This document shows positions 56,601 to 62,900 of a stretch of DNA of 64,000 nucleotides, one piece after another; the first letter of the stretch is position 1, and every line of letters begins with the position of its first letter. Below the pieces are notes generated by a model. That model had not been told where the DNA came from, made no database searches, and worked only from the letters and a program-made list of their open reading frames with translations. This DNA is from Pseudomonadota bacterium. Lineage in GTDB: Bacteria > Verrucomicrobiota > Verrucomicrobiia > Limisphaerales > SXTU01. The stretch covers positions 1 through 64,000 of the forward strand of contig RFSE01000012.1 in NCBI GenBank assembly GCA_009924135.1, written 5' to 3'. Position numbers and translations under genes: made by a program.

Positions 56601-59600
56601 CGGCGTCGTCTCCGTCTCCTACGCCATGGTGGATGGCACCGCGACCAACGGTTTGGATTTCATCGGGCAGCCCGGGGTGTTGAATTTCGGAGACGGCGAG
56701 ACCGTGAAGACGATCACCGTTCCGATGATCCAGGACAACGTGTTTGAAACCGACGAAACCTTCCAGGTGGTCTTGTCCAATCCGACGGGGGGAGCCCTGC
56801 TCGGCGCGGTCAGCAATGCCGTGGTGACCATTACTGATGTGGTGCTCGGGTTCCCAACCAACAACTTCATCGTGAACGAGGCGGCGGTGAACGGGATCAT
56901 AACGATCTTCCGCGCCAACCCGAACAACACGAACAATTCGGCGAGTGTGACCTTCGCAACAGTTCCGGGGGGCACGGCGATCCCAGTGGTGGATTACACG
57001 CCGACCACTCAGACGGTGACGTTTGCCAGCGGCGAACTCTCCAAGACGGTGCTGGTGCCGCTGGTGGATGACCTCATCGGCCGGGGCAGCCGTACCGTGT
57101 TCCTCCAACTGACCAACACGACTGGGGGAGCGTCCCTGGCCCGGTCCAGTGCCGTGATGACCATCGAGGACAATGATCCGACGTTGGTGGATTACGTCTG
57201 GTCTTCGGGCAATGCGATCATCCTGAACGATGGCACCATGGCCAGCCCGTATCCTTCACTGATTACCGTGGTGGGAGTGCCCGGGGCGGTAAGCAACCTG
57301 TCGGTCACGCTCAGCAACTTCACCCATTCGATGCCTTCCGGACTGGATTTGCTGCTCGTGGGTCCACAGGGCCAGGGCGTGGTGGTGATGTCAGCCGCCG
57401 GTGGCACGAATGCCGTCTCAGGGGTCACCTTTACGCTGGATGATCTGGCTCCGGTGCATATCCCGCAGGCCGGTCCGCTGGTGAATGCGACCTACAAGAC
57501 GACCAGTTACGCGACCACCAACTTCTTCCCTGCCCCCGCCCCGGCCGGACCCTATGGCGCGGACATGTCGGTGTTTTACGGGTCCAATCCCAATGGCGTC
57601 TGGCGGCTTTACGCGGTGGACGAGGTGACCGGGGCGGCGGGCCTGATCACCAACGGGTGGTCGCTGAAGTTCAGCATGCTCGTGCCAGCCTTGACCAACG
57701 ATCTGGTAGTGGCGGTTTCCGGTTCGGCGGACACGGTAAATGCGGGTTCCAACTACACCTATACTGCCGTGGTGTTCAACACCGGTTCCCGTCCGGCCAA
57801 TAATGTGACCCTGTTCAACGTGCTGTCGCCGGGACTGGTGGTGAACACCATCACCCCCTCCCAGGGCACCGTGATCACCACCAACGGGGTGCTGGTGCAC
57901 TCCGTGGGCGTGATTCCGGTGGGTGGCGCGGCGACGCTGCGGCTCAATGTGACACCCCTGTTCGTAGGTACGGCCAGCGATTCCGTCTCCGTGATTGGTG
58001 CCGAGTTTGACAACAACCTGGCCAACAACTCCGCCGTGCAGACGACCTCGGTGGTTCCCGCAGGAACGGTGATTACGGGTCCCAATGGCTTTGTCATCAC
58101 GCCCACGACGAATCTTCCCGCACTCACGGCGGCATTGATTCCTTCCGGGTCCGGTCTGACCGTTTCGAGCACTTCGGTCTCGGCCCAGACCCGGCCAGGC
58201 GGACAGTCGGGCATCGGCACGTTTACGGCCGGTTCAGGTTCGCCTTACACCCTGTCCGGGACGGGTATCATTCTCAGCAGCGGTGACGTCAGCGCTTACG
58301 GGGCCGGTCCTAACAGCAGTACTGTCACTTTCGCGTATGGCACGCCGGCAACCGCAGCGCAGGAGGCGCTGCTCCGACCGATCAGCGGCGTAAGCAACCA
58401 CTTTGATGTGGCCGAGTTTGACGTGGTGTTTGATGTGGGGAGCAACGTTTCCCGGGTCGCCTTTGAAGTGGTCTATGGCTCGGAAGAATATCCCGTATTT
58501 GTCGGCTCATCGTTCGTGGATCCGTTTGGGCTGTATTTGAACGGTGTGAACATTGCATTTACGCCGGATGGCAATCCGGTCAACATTCACAATCCCGGCA
58601 TGACCAATCTGGCCGGGACGGAGTTGAATGGCGTTCTGGTTGTTGGCGGCAGCGCCATCCAGACCTTCAGCGCTCCGGTCACGCCGGGATCGGTCAATAA
58701 CCGGCTGACGTTCATTGTTGGTGACGCCTTCGACTCGCAGCTTGACACGACGGTTTATATCTCGGGTTTGCGCGCCGTGGTGGCACCTCCGGTGGATGGA
58801 TCGCTACAGGTGACCACTTCCACCAACACCGTGGTGGTCGGGGATAGCCTTACTTACACCATCGCGGTGAACAACAACTCGTCCACCAATGCCCTTACGG
58901 GAGTGGTCCTGACCAATCCATTGCCAGTCGGAGCAGTCTTTCAGGGGGCGGCGACTTCTCAGGGTACCGCTGTGCAGTCTAATGGCTTGCTTACCGCAGT
59001 ACTGGGAAATATCGGACCCTCGCAAAGCGCGTTTGTGACATTGACCGTCGGGGCTGCATCCGTGGGGGCGCTGACCAATGTGACCGGCCTGACCTATCTT
59101 TCCTCTGGCTTGGCGACCAACAAAACCAGCCAGGTGATCACGCCGGTACTGGAACGACTGACGACCTTTTACGGTGGTTCGTTCCAGTTGACGGACGTGG
59201 GGCCGGCCTTCACTTATCCGGCGACGATCAATGTGCTCGGGTTGACCGGGGTGGTGGATCAAGTCTCGGTTACGTTGAGCAATCTAAGCCATACCTTCCC
59301 AGCGGATTTTGACATCCTGCTGGTCGGGCCGCAGGGCCAGTCCGTGCTGCTCATGTCTGATTGCGGGGCGAATTTCCTCATGACCAACGCCACGCTGACT
59401 TTCAGCGCGAACGTGACTAATTATCTGCCGGCCAGTAATTCCATTGTCACCGGCACCTATCTGCCCACCGATTATTCCATCGGTCCGCCGGATGTCTTCA
59501 TGGCTCCGGCCCCGGCGGGACCTTACAGTTCGAGCATGTCCGTATTCAGCAATACAGACCCCAACGGACTGTGGAAGCTTTTCATTGTGGACGATCAGGG

Positions 59601-59889
59601 GGGCGATGCCGGCTCGATCGCTGGAGGCTGGTCGCTTACCTTCACCAGCACGGTGGCCCCGAGTGCGCCGCCGGTAGCGCCGCCGATGGTGTTCCAGTAC
59701 AGCCCGGGGGTAATCTCGTTGAGCTGGCCCACCAACGCGGTTGGCTTTGCGCTGGAATCAAGCCAGCTGGGCAAACCGGTGCCGGTCTGGACAACGGTGC
59801 CCCTCCAGCCTGCGGTCGTGGGCAGCAATTTTAACGTAACTATCAACACCATCGGTGGCCCGCTTTACTTCCGGCTGCGTCACCCGTAA
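47626..59889 (+). CDS. Giant secreted Calx-beta/delta-60/P-domain/choice-of-anchor-L protein, 4,087 aa
   Basis: The ORF is open from TTG 47503, but ATG 47626 is preferred because it puts the basic stretch and hydrophobic core (MHMRAVPPRRFCWVSIALTL..WLLVGG) at the N-terminus, with likely cleavage near ELAA|QPVND. ATG 47632 is also possible. In order: two PPC-like domains, two divergent Calx-beta domains, delta-60 propeller, two Calx-beta, propeller, five Calx-beta, propeller, four Calx-beta, P-domain, DUF11, choice-of-anchor-L domain, DUF11, second P-domain, C-terminal module. I count 13 Calx-beta domains and three propellers of seven units. No protease motif is evident, unlike gene 1. It is probably exported and surface-associated or released. 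It shares the upstream regulatory layout of gene 1 and sits 24 bp before a third related gene. Confidence 0.9.
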   Translation: MHMRAVPPRRFCWVSIALTLLWLLVGGPELAAQPVNDNYTNSLTLAGIAGSATRFSYFGVSGGNLNNTRATKEPGEPNHAGNLGGQSVWFNWTPPITGLAAFSAPMTSSFGRTNLIAVYTGFGQFGTNFFLNSVADNSAGFGTTVSFPVVAGTTYSIAVDGYNSTANPNNATAFQFGVAWSILTNDFFANSTVLVGSSGYNLTNSNVGATFEAASGETDHSGDPSLVGGQSVWFSWTAPLSGPATFNVGYFTTLFSTPVMAIYTGTNLGGLTMVTNNNLGLNNVTNFGFFTNSVTFDAVAGTTYRIAVDGLFGAQDTFTLSYTSTVDKSAGTFQFNTNYMAVTEFESSLWGQNNSNNEERGLLGAVVTFTRTNGATGRMMIYYTTADGTAQSGFNYQGTNGVLILDDWQMYGHILIPIYQNSFFGINNFISTNDSYFQVLITNVVVDTNVIAGSGISYTESTNLTPTFDATPLTVQINNVALAGSKANSSGIISFAKSLFRCSEDANTYDVTLYRAGGDLSTTATVRYNISSFNGNGIIGDQNIFPLTAGSDYAQATQRPRVNEPGDFTAVQGGTVTFAASDPTATIRVTIIDDNEVELNEDIYLSLISDFRTGSLSPNPQPGTTPGYLLGSQNTAILTIVMEDNIAQEQPAGAQDNTYNRANDPQTTPPFNPTPGANNVVHEVAVQPDQSAVIVGEFTAVNTTPRNGVARVLPDGSLDLSFNPGSGADGFVNAVALQPDGSILIAGGFSSYVGVSRNGVARLLTNGALDTTFDPGIGINPGDTVNNAIQSILLQPDGRIILAGNFTTFNSQPFNHVVRLNADGSVDNTFAGLGAGPNDVVFATALYTTNNTSNSNLVGKILIAGSFATVNNVPSSRLCRLNADGSVDSTFTGLGAGADADIHAITIQKDGKILIGGDFSRLDIYDRRGLARLNMDGSVDSSFSPGSGVDDAVYALALQPDGRIFIGGLFTSYHGTRRMGIARVLTNGSLDTTFMDTVYNQFAGLTQPLSTMPRSACFSIGLETNGNVVIGGDFTRVGGGFGRYRSDPTYGSLTNVGTFTVRDYISTRLNFTRLIGVTDTPGPGNLEFLTDTYTADEFIGTYYVQMLRSGGWLGQSSVNFQTSDGTAVGAPLGAPTAGYDFLHTNAAIIYRSSYNENGAPDDRRIFDSFSGLSSRATNGPGSLNIGGGGSGVGFTNAMQSASITIIQDTLVEGNEAFTGTLTIPPLSATNAPIVYLGGAPIAVGVALGRDKATFIIADDDFAYGVLTFTSTNYVVSENVGVATITVARTNGSTGNISVRYAALFDSTSTNAAKLTEFTPVSGTLSFAPGQTNRSFSVTIVDDTIVNVPPSRTIRLTLTNATGGATIAVGGGLSTLTIVDNEPPAGTPAGSVNTAFGNAVGGGNDKVVAATYITNTLSGQGLNGRWVIAGDFTTVDSLPRNRIAMLNVDGSANTTIFNRLGTGPDATVSALGIHPANAFSTNYSGRIVVGGYFTQVNGTNRSRIARLNPDGSLDASFNPGSGADNPVLSIAIQPDQKIIIAGDFTTVNGNPRNRIARLNADGSVDATFNPGQGASGTIRAVVLDATGTNIYIAGDFTAYDGVSQNHVARLRSNGSLDSTGFVNPNDPNSGADARVRGLALDPAGNLLIVGDFSKVNGNASQVRVGRMFPDGTADPAFAATADNTVLTVAVDVQTNIVIGGDFATVNGLNRTRIARLLSTGQLDATINFGTGPNNFVAALALEPVTNGVITIGGGFTQVDGSPRSYFAQLVGGQNIGIGTVQFLSANFNVQESAGNALITVRRVGGLTNGVSVDYTTLDGTAVSPTHYASNSGTLFFQQGEAVRVYTVAIADGVGTNVDRLFTNILLNPTNYDVITGNNPDPTVMGSITNATVTIQDNDSQLGFAFDFYNVNENVVGGNAVISVVRLGAPVGNVSVNYLATNGTAVAGLKYTAVSGQLNFTNGQTATTFLVPIINGTTVEGTKTVMLTLANASPANVASLGRSSATLNIIDDDFSPGTFVFNQVSYDVQENGGPATITVIRTNGFTGLVTVQYASANGSAKGYNGLGSPVGFDYTNAPGSLTFGDGETVKTFNVGIIDNAVADLIPNRTVNLSLLNPTGGAQLGAQSTAVLTIHDDELSSFGAFTFSQTAYSVVETNTVAAVVVNRTGGSINTVTVDFSTGGGTASNGTNFLSVTQTLTFTNGQLAANVFVPIIYNPAITGDKTVNLILSNPTGGAALGSPSNAVLTIADAEFSPGVLTFGTNLFSVSENATNVIITVIRTNGFTGLVSVDYGVSNLTAMAGVDFTANVSGTLVFTNNVSTQSFAVPIIDNLTQEGNRLFEVRLFNGVNAALGLTNATVRIVDNESAAGSLDATFVTGAGANGDVFDIGLNASGSVFVVGDFTAVNGVARTNVARLSAGGVLDPTYTPDAIVRAGTNATVRAVGVYLTGTNAGKIVIGGAFDTVGGLARTNIARLNPDGTVDSSFNAGTGPDNAVYAMNIQSDGKILIGGFFTLVNGVNRSFIARLNVDGSLDNGFTPGAGADGPVRGIATDPSGRVFIVGDFASVDSVARNRIARLNSDGTVDKTFDPGIGADGSISAVGVNAASQPIVGGVFTNVNGLASSRLARFNVNGVVDATFAVGTGADEFVSSLAIQPDGKVVIGGGFTSVNGLPRSRITRLNGDGSVDATFNVGSGANDVVSVIRFQPADGSLLVGGAFTVMNGTAQSHLARLIGGTNLGFGSFDFLSPTFVVAEYQTNAVITVVRSGGTSNTVSVDFATADGTATDGFDYGGTNGTLVFGQGVALRSFLVPVIDNIFVDGNRTVNLMLSNPQGGSTLGSGASAVITILDDDSVLGFNPQAYSVNENGGAATIIVSRAGGTIGTVSVGYYTGDATAVAGVDYVAVTNGVLTFTNGQTTATFPVNIIDNLIVDGNRTLNLFLTNVVGKAVIGGGMAVLTIVDNEFAPGVLQFNPAAYTVAESSTNVTLTVTRTTGRSGVVSVSYAMVDGTATNGLDFIGQPGVLNFGDGETVKTITVPMIQDNVFETDETFQVVLSNPTGGALLGAVSNAVVTITDVVLGFPTNNFIVNEAAVNGIITIFRANPNNTNNSASVTFATVPGGTAIPVVDYTPTTQTVTFASGELSKTVLVPLVDDLIGRGSRTVFLQLTNTTGGASLARSSAVMTIEDNDPTLVDYVWSSGNAIILNDGTMASPYPSLITVVGVPGAVSNLSVTLSNFTHSMPSGLDLLLVGPQGQGVVVMSAAGGTNAVSGVTFTLDDLAPVHIPQAGPLVNATYKTTSYATTNFFPAPAPAGPYGADMSVFYGSNPNGVWRLYAVDEVTGAAGLITNGWSLKFSMLVPALTNDLVVAVSGSADTVNAGSNYTYTAVVFNTGSRPANNVTLFNVLSPGLVVNTITPSQGTVITTNGVLVHSVGVIPVGGAATLRLNVTPLFVGTASDSVSVIGAEFDNNLANNSAVQTTSVVPAGTVITGPNGFVITPTTNLPALTAALIPSGSGLTVSSTSVSAQTRPGGQSGIGTFTAGSGSPYTLSGTGIILSSGDVSAYGAGPNSSTVTFAYGTPATAAQEALLRPISGVSNHFDVAEFDVVFDVGSNVSRVAFEVVYGSEEYPVFVGSSFVDPFGLYLNGVNIAFTPDGNPVNIHNPGMTNLAGTELNGVLVVGGSAIQTFSAPVTPGSVNNRLTFIVGDAFDSQLDTTVYISGLRAVVAPPVDGSLQVTTSTNTVVVGDSLTYTIAVNNNSSTNALTGVVLTNPLPVGAVFQGAATSQGTAVQSNGLLTAVLGNIGPSQSAFVTLTVGAASVGALTNVTGLTYLSSGLATNKTSQVITPVLERLTTFYGGSFQLTDVGPAFTYPATINVLGLTGVVDQVSVTLSNLSHTFPADFDILLVGPQGQSVLLMSDCGANFLMTNATLTFSANVTNYLPASNSIVTGTYLPTDYSIGPPDVFMAPAPAGPYSSSMSVFSNTDPNGLWKLFIVDDQGGDAGSIAGGWSLTFTSTVAPSAPPVAPPMVFQYSPGVISLSWPTNAVGFALESSQLGKPVPVWTTVPLQPAVVGSNFNVTINTIGGPLYFRLRHP
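47722..48606 (+). repeat. Gene 2: two PPC-like beta-sandwich domains
   Basis: Copy 1 has NDNYTNSLTLAG, EPGEPNHAGNLGGQSVWFNW and VVAGTTYSIAVDGY. Copy 2 has NDFFANSTVLVG, ETDHSGDPSLVGGQSVWFSW and AVAGTTYRIAVDGL. This 'NDNF..A..L.G....EPGEP.HAG..GG.SVW..W' form of pre-peptidase C-terminal-like domain is common at the N-terminus of secreted verrucomicrobial proteins. Confidence 0.78.
48607..49572 (+). repeat. Gene 2: two divergent Calx-beta domains
   Basis: The first runs from AGTFQFNTNYMAVTEFESS with a long Asn-rich loop. The second runs from SSGIISFAKSLFRCSEDANT to NTAILTIVMEDN and has an added loop (LTAGSDYAQATQRPRVNEPG). The closing 'DDNEVELNEDIYLSL' strand identifies them as Calx-beta despite divergence. 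Confidence 0.7.
49573..50868 (+). repeat. Gene 2: delta-60 block a (7 units, predicted propeller)
   Basis: Seven units: VGEFTAVNT, AGGFSSYVG, AGNFTTFNS, AGSFATVNN, GGDFSRLDI, GGLFTSYHG, GGDFTRVGG. The seventh blade carries an extra loop (GFGRYRSDPTYGSLTNVGTF) before its closing strand NFTRLIGV. Confidence 0.87.
50869..51771 (+). repeat. Gene 2: Calx-beta run (2 domains)
   Basis: The first (GNLEFLTDTYTADEFIG) is unusually long, with a loop of about 45 residues around SSYNENGAPDDRRIFDSFSG. The second is canonical (YGVLTFTSTNYVVSENVG). Confidence 0.78.
51772..52947 (+). repeat. Gene 2: delta-60 block b (7 units, predicted propeller)
   Basis: Seven units: AGDFTTVDS, GGYFTQVNG, AGDFTTVNG, AGDFTAYDG, VGDFSKVNG, GGDFATVNG, GGGFTQVDG. 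It opens with AGSVNTAFGNAVGGGND. Confidence 0.88.
52948..54717 (+). repeat. Gene 2: Calx-beta run (5 domains)
   Basis: Openings are GIGTVQFLSANF, SQLGFAFDFY, SPGTFVFNQVSY, SSFGAFTFSQTAY and SPGVLTFGTNLF. Five domains before a propeller is also the commonest run length in giant gene 1. Confidence 0.87.
54718..55830 (+). repeat. Gene 2: delta-60 block c (7 units, predicted propeller)
   Basis: Seven units: VGDFTAVNG, GGAFDTVGG, GGFFTLVNG, VGDFASVDS, GGVFTNVNG, GGGFTSVNG, GGAFTVMNG. GGGF again occupies the sixth position. Confidence 0.88.
55831..57180 (+). repeat. Gene 2: Calx-beta run (4 domains)
   Basis: Openings are GFGSFDFLSPTF, SVLGFNPQAY, APGVLQFNPAAY and VVLGFPTNNF. The last, with NPNNTNNSASVTFATVPGG, ends in VMTIEDNDPT just before the first P-domain. 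Confidence 0.86.
57181..57690 (+). other. Gene 2: proprotein-convertase P-domain 1
   Basis: The domain is complete: ILNDGTMASPYPSLITVVGV, then VSVTLSNFTHSMPSGLDLLL, FPAPAPAGPYGADMSVF and NPNGVWRLYAVDEV..ITNGWSL. It gives the reference for what is missing from the N-terminal end of the P-domain at 46343. Confidence 0.82.
57691..58065 (+). other. Gene 2: DUF11-type domain 1
   Basis: DLVVAVSGSADTVNAGSNYT, ANNVTLFNVLSPGLV and FDNNLANNSA are the usual DUF11 landmarks (A..G....Y......G...A..V...D.LP.GL...D....N). Confidence 0.75.
58066..58791 (+). other. Gene 2: choice-of-anchor-L domain
   Basis: GTGIILSSGDVSAYGAGPNS, then FDVVFDVGSNVSRVAFEVVY, GSEEYPVFVGSSFVDPFGLY and ILDTT-like closing VYISGL. 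The 'F...SEEYPEFVGS.FND.FG..L.G' core is diagnostic of this domain, which in other bacteria sits before varied surface-anchoring signals. Confidence 0.8.
58792..59148 (+). other. Gene 2: DUF11-type domain 2
   Basis: QVTTSTNTVVVGDSLTYTIA, VVLTNPLPVGAVFQGA and SQSAFVTLTVGAAS. It joins the choice-of-anchor-L domain to the second P-domain. Confidence 0.75.
59149..59658 (+). other. Gene 2: proprotein-convertase P-domain 2
   Basis: GPAFTYPATINVLGLTGVVD, VSVTLSNLSHTFPADFDILL, APAPAGPYSSSMSVF, DPNGLWKLFIVDD and SIAGGWSLTF. The domain is complete and closest in form to the P-domain fragment at 46343. Confidence 0.83.
59659..59886 (+). other. Gene 2: C-terminal beta module
   Basis: Ends ISLSWPTNAVGFALESSQLG..VWTTV..VTINTIGGPLYFRLRHP. 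The layout (W....GF.LE.S..L....W..V, then F.R) parallels the C-terminus at 47353 (VVEAATNL..VWTPV..FRNRIYRGIER). A role in sorting or anchoring is possible but not shown. Confidence 0.55.
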
Positions 59890-59913
59890 TTTTTGCGACT
59901 GATCCTCGTTTAC

Positions 59914-62900
59914 ATGCAACGAACATTTGATCCGCGACCCAAGGGGTTGTCCGAAGCGTCCGGCCGCGTAGTTGGCTGGCTCCTGACGGTGGCCTGCTTC
60001 TGGCTGGCCACCACTGGTTTGCTTGCGCAGACGATCTCATTTTTGCCGGGCCAGCCCGTCAGCTTCAGCGAAGGAGCGACGAATGCGGTGATCACCATCA
60101 TCCGCAGCCCGGTCACCGGGACGGCCAGCGTCTCCTACTTCACGACGAACGGGACCGCCACCGCCGGCGCGGACTACGTGGCGGTATCGGGCACCTTGTT
60201 TTTTAACAACGGTGAAGGTTCCAAGACGGTGACCATTCCGATTTTGCAGGACACCATCGCCGAGCCGACGGAGACGTTTTTTCTGGTGCTGACCAACCAG
60301 TCGGGGGCCTCGTTGTCCGCCAATGTGCTGCAACTGTCGATTTTGGATGATGACACCTTCTTCCAGTTTTCCTCGCCGACTTATTCGGTGAGTGAAGGCG
60401 CGACGAATGCGGTGCTCACGGTTTTACGCACCGGGGGCGCACCGGGGGCGGCATCCGTAGATGTGGTCACCAGCGACATCACGGCGACCAACGGCTTGGA
60501 TTACACGAATGTGTCCCTGACCCTGTCTTTTGCCACCGGACAGACCCAGGCCAATGTCAGCATCTCCATCGTGGATGACTTTTTGATCGAAGGCTCGGAG
60601 ACGTTCCGGGTCTCCCTGACGAATGCCGTGGGGGCGGCCATCTCTGGCGGGTCGGCGATTGTCACGATTCTCGACAACGACGGGCCAGGGGGCACGTTGG
60701 GGTTTGCCGTATTCAACCAGCAGGTGGACGAGGGGACGAATGTGGTGATCACGGTCACGCGGACGGGTTCGACTGTCTTGCCGGTCAGCGTGGATGTCGT
60801 CGTTTTGAACCCCAACCTCAATCCCGTGCAGCCGGTTTCCACCAACGCCATTTACGGAATTGATTACAACCTGACCTCGGGACGAGGGGGGACCAATAGT
60901 GCGGTCGTCACGAACTTTACGGTCTCGCTGACCCTCGTTTTCCCGGCCGGTTCGGGTTTCCAGACCTTCACGCTGAATGCGTTGAACGACACGGCGGTGG
61001 AAGTGTTTGAAACCGTGCTCCTGAGTTTGCAAAACGCCACGAACGGTGCGGTCATTGACCCGCCGCGCAGCTTGATGCGGGTGGACATTAATTTTAACCA
61101 GCAGCCTCCCGGCGCGGCCGATCGCCAGTACAACTTCAGCTCCGTGATCAACCCCAATCCGGGGGCCAACAACGCGGTTTATGCCACCGCCGCATATACC
61201 AATCGCGCCAGTACCAATTTTGGAAAGGTCATCATTGTGGGTGATTTTACGGCCGTAAACTCGAACGTCCGGAATCGCGTGGCCCGTTTGAATCCGGACG
61301 GCTCATTGGATGGTACGTTCGATCCCGGCACGGGCGCGGATGACGCCGTCTTTGCCGTGGCCATCCAGCCGGATGAAAAGGTTCTGATCGCCGGGCGGGT
61401 TGCTTCTTATAACAGTGTGGGGCGCGCCGGGGTGGCCCGGATTAACAATGACGGTTCCTTGGATGGCACCTTCGATCCCGGAACGGGGGCCGATGCCCAA
61501 GTCACCGCCATGGCCTTGCAGACCGACGGCAATATCGTGCTGGCCGGCAATTTCACCCATTTCAACAGCATCGTCAGGAATGGTCTGGTAAGACTGACAA
61601 CTGCGGGGGCCGTGGATATCAGCTTCGATGCCGGTGCCGGACCCAATGGTACAGTTTACGCGCTGGGACTTTCGCCGAATCTTGCCGGTACCCAGACCAT
61701 TTACTTGGGCGGTGATTTCACCAGTGTGGCGGGCGTACCCCGGCCGCGCGTGGCCCGCCTGCTGCCGACGGGTGGGGTTGACGGGGCATTCGCTCCTGCC
61801 TCCGGTCCGGACAACACCGTGTTTGCGTTGCTGCCCGGCGCCAGCTCACTGATGATTGGTGGTGCCTTCACCTCCTACAACCAAGTGGCCCGGGGCGGGT
61901 TGGCCCGGCTTAATTTGGACGGTTCGCTGGACCTGACGTTTTATCCCGGTACCGGGGTGGTGGGGTCGGTGTACTCGATCTCATTGCAGACCAACGGCCA
62001 GCCGGTGATTGGTGGCGAGTTCATCAGTTACAACGGGACGCCGCGAACGAACCTTGCCCGGCTTTATGGTAATGGGGTGCTGGATACCAGCTTTTTGGAG
62101 CGGTTTTACAATGAAACCCAGCCCGGGCCCAACGGGTCGGTGCAGACGGTGAACGTGCTGCCCTCCGGAAATGTGATGATTGGCGGCGTTTTTACCCTGG
62201 TGGGGGGCGGATTTACGGGGCAGCAGGTGTTGCCCCGTTACAATGTTGCCCAGTTGATTGGCGGGGACATTCTGCCGGTCCGCAACATGGCGGGAAATAT
62301 TGGGTTCAGCACGAATTCCTTCACCATTGATGAGAACGTCGTCAGTGGCGCGGTGGCCATCCGGCTGCACCGGGCCAATGGCGAGCTGGGGCAGGTAATT
62401 GCGAGCTACCAGACCGTGGATGGCACCGCTGTCGCCGGCCGGGATTATGTGAGCGCGTCAGGTCTGGTGTCCTGGGCTGATTCGGACACCATCGTGGACC
62501 GGTTGATCTTCGTGCCGATCATTGATAATAAAATTGTGGACGGGAACCGGGCTTTCACCATCAAAATCACCTCGGTGACCTCGGGCGGCTGGGGGACTGA
62601 TCCGGCGCTGGATTTTCTGGACGCGACGACGGTGACCATTGTGGATGATGATTCCTTGCCCGGGGTGCTGGGGTTCAGTGCCCCGTTTTACCGGGTGGAC
62701 GAAAGCGTTGGCAATGCGACGGTCACCGTGAACCGGACCAACGGCTCGGTGGGAGCCGTCAGCGTCCAATATGCCACGAGCCCTGGGACGGCTACACCGG
62801 GAGCTGACTATTCGAGCCGCAGTGGGACCTTGACCTTCGCCTCGGGCCAGACCAGCCGGACGTTCACGGTGCCAATTCTAAACGACACGATTGTGGAGTT

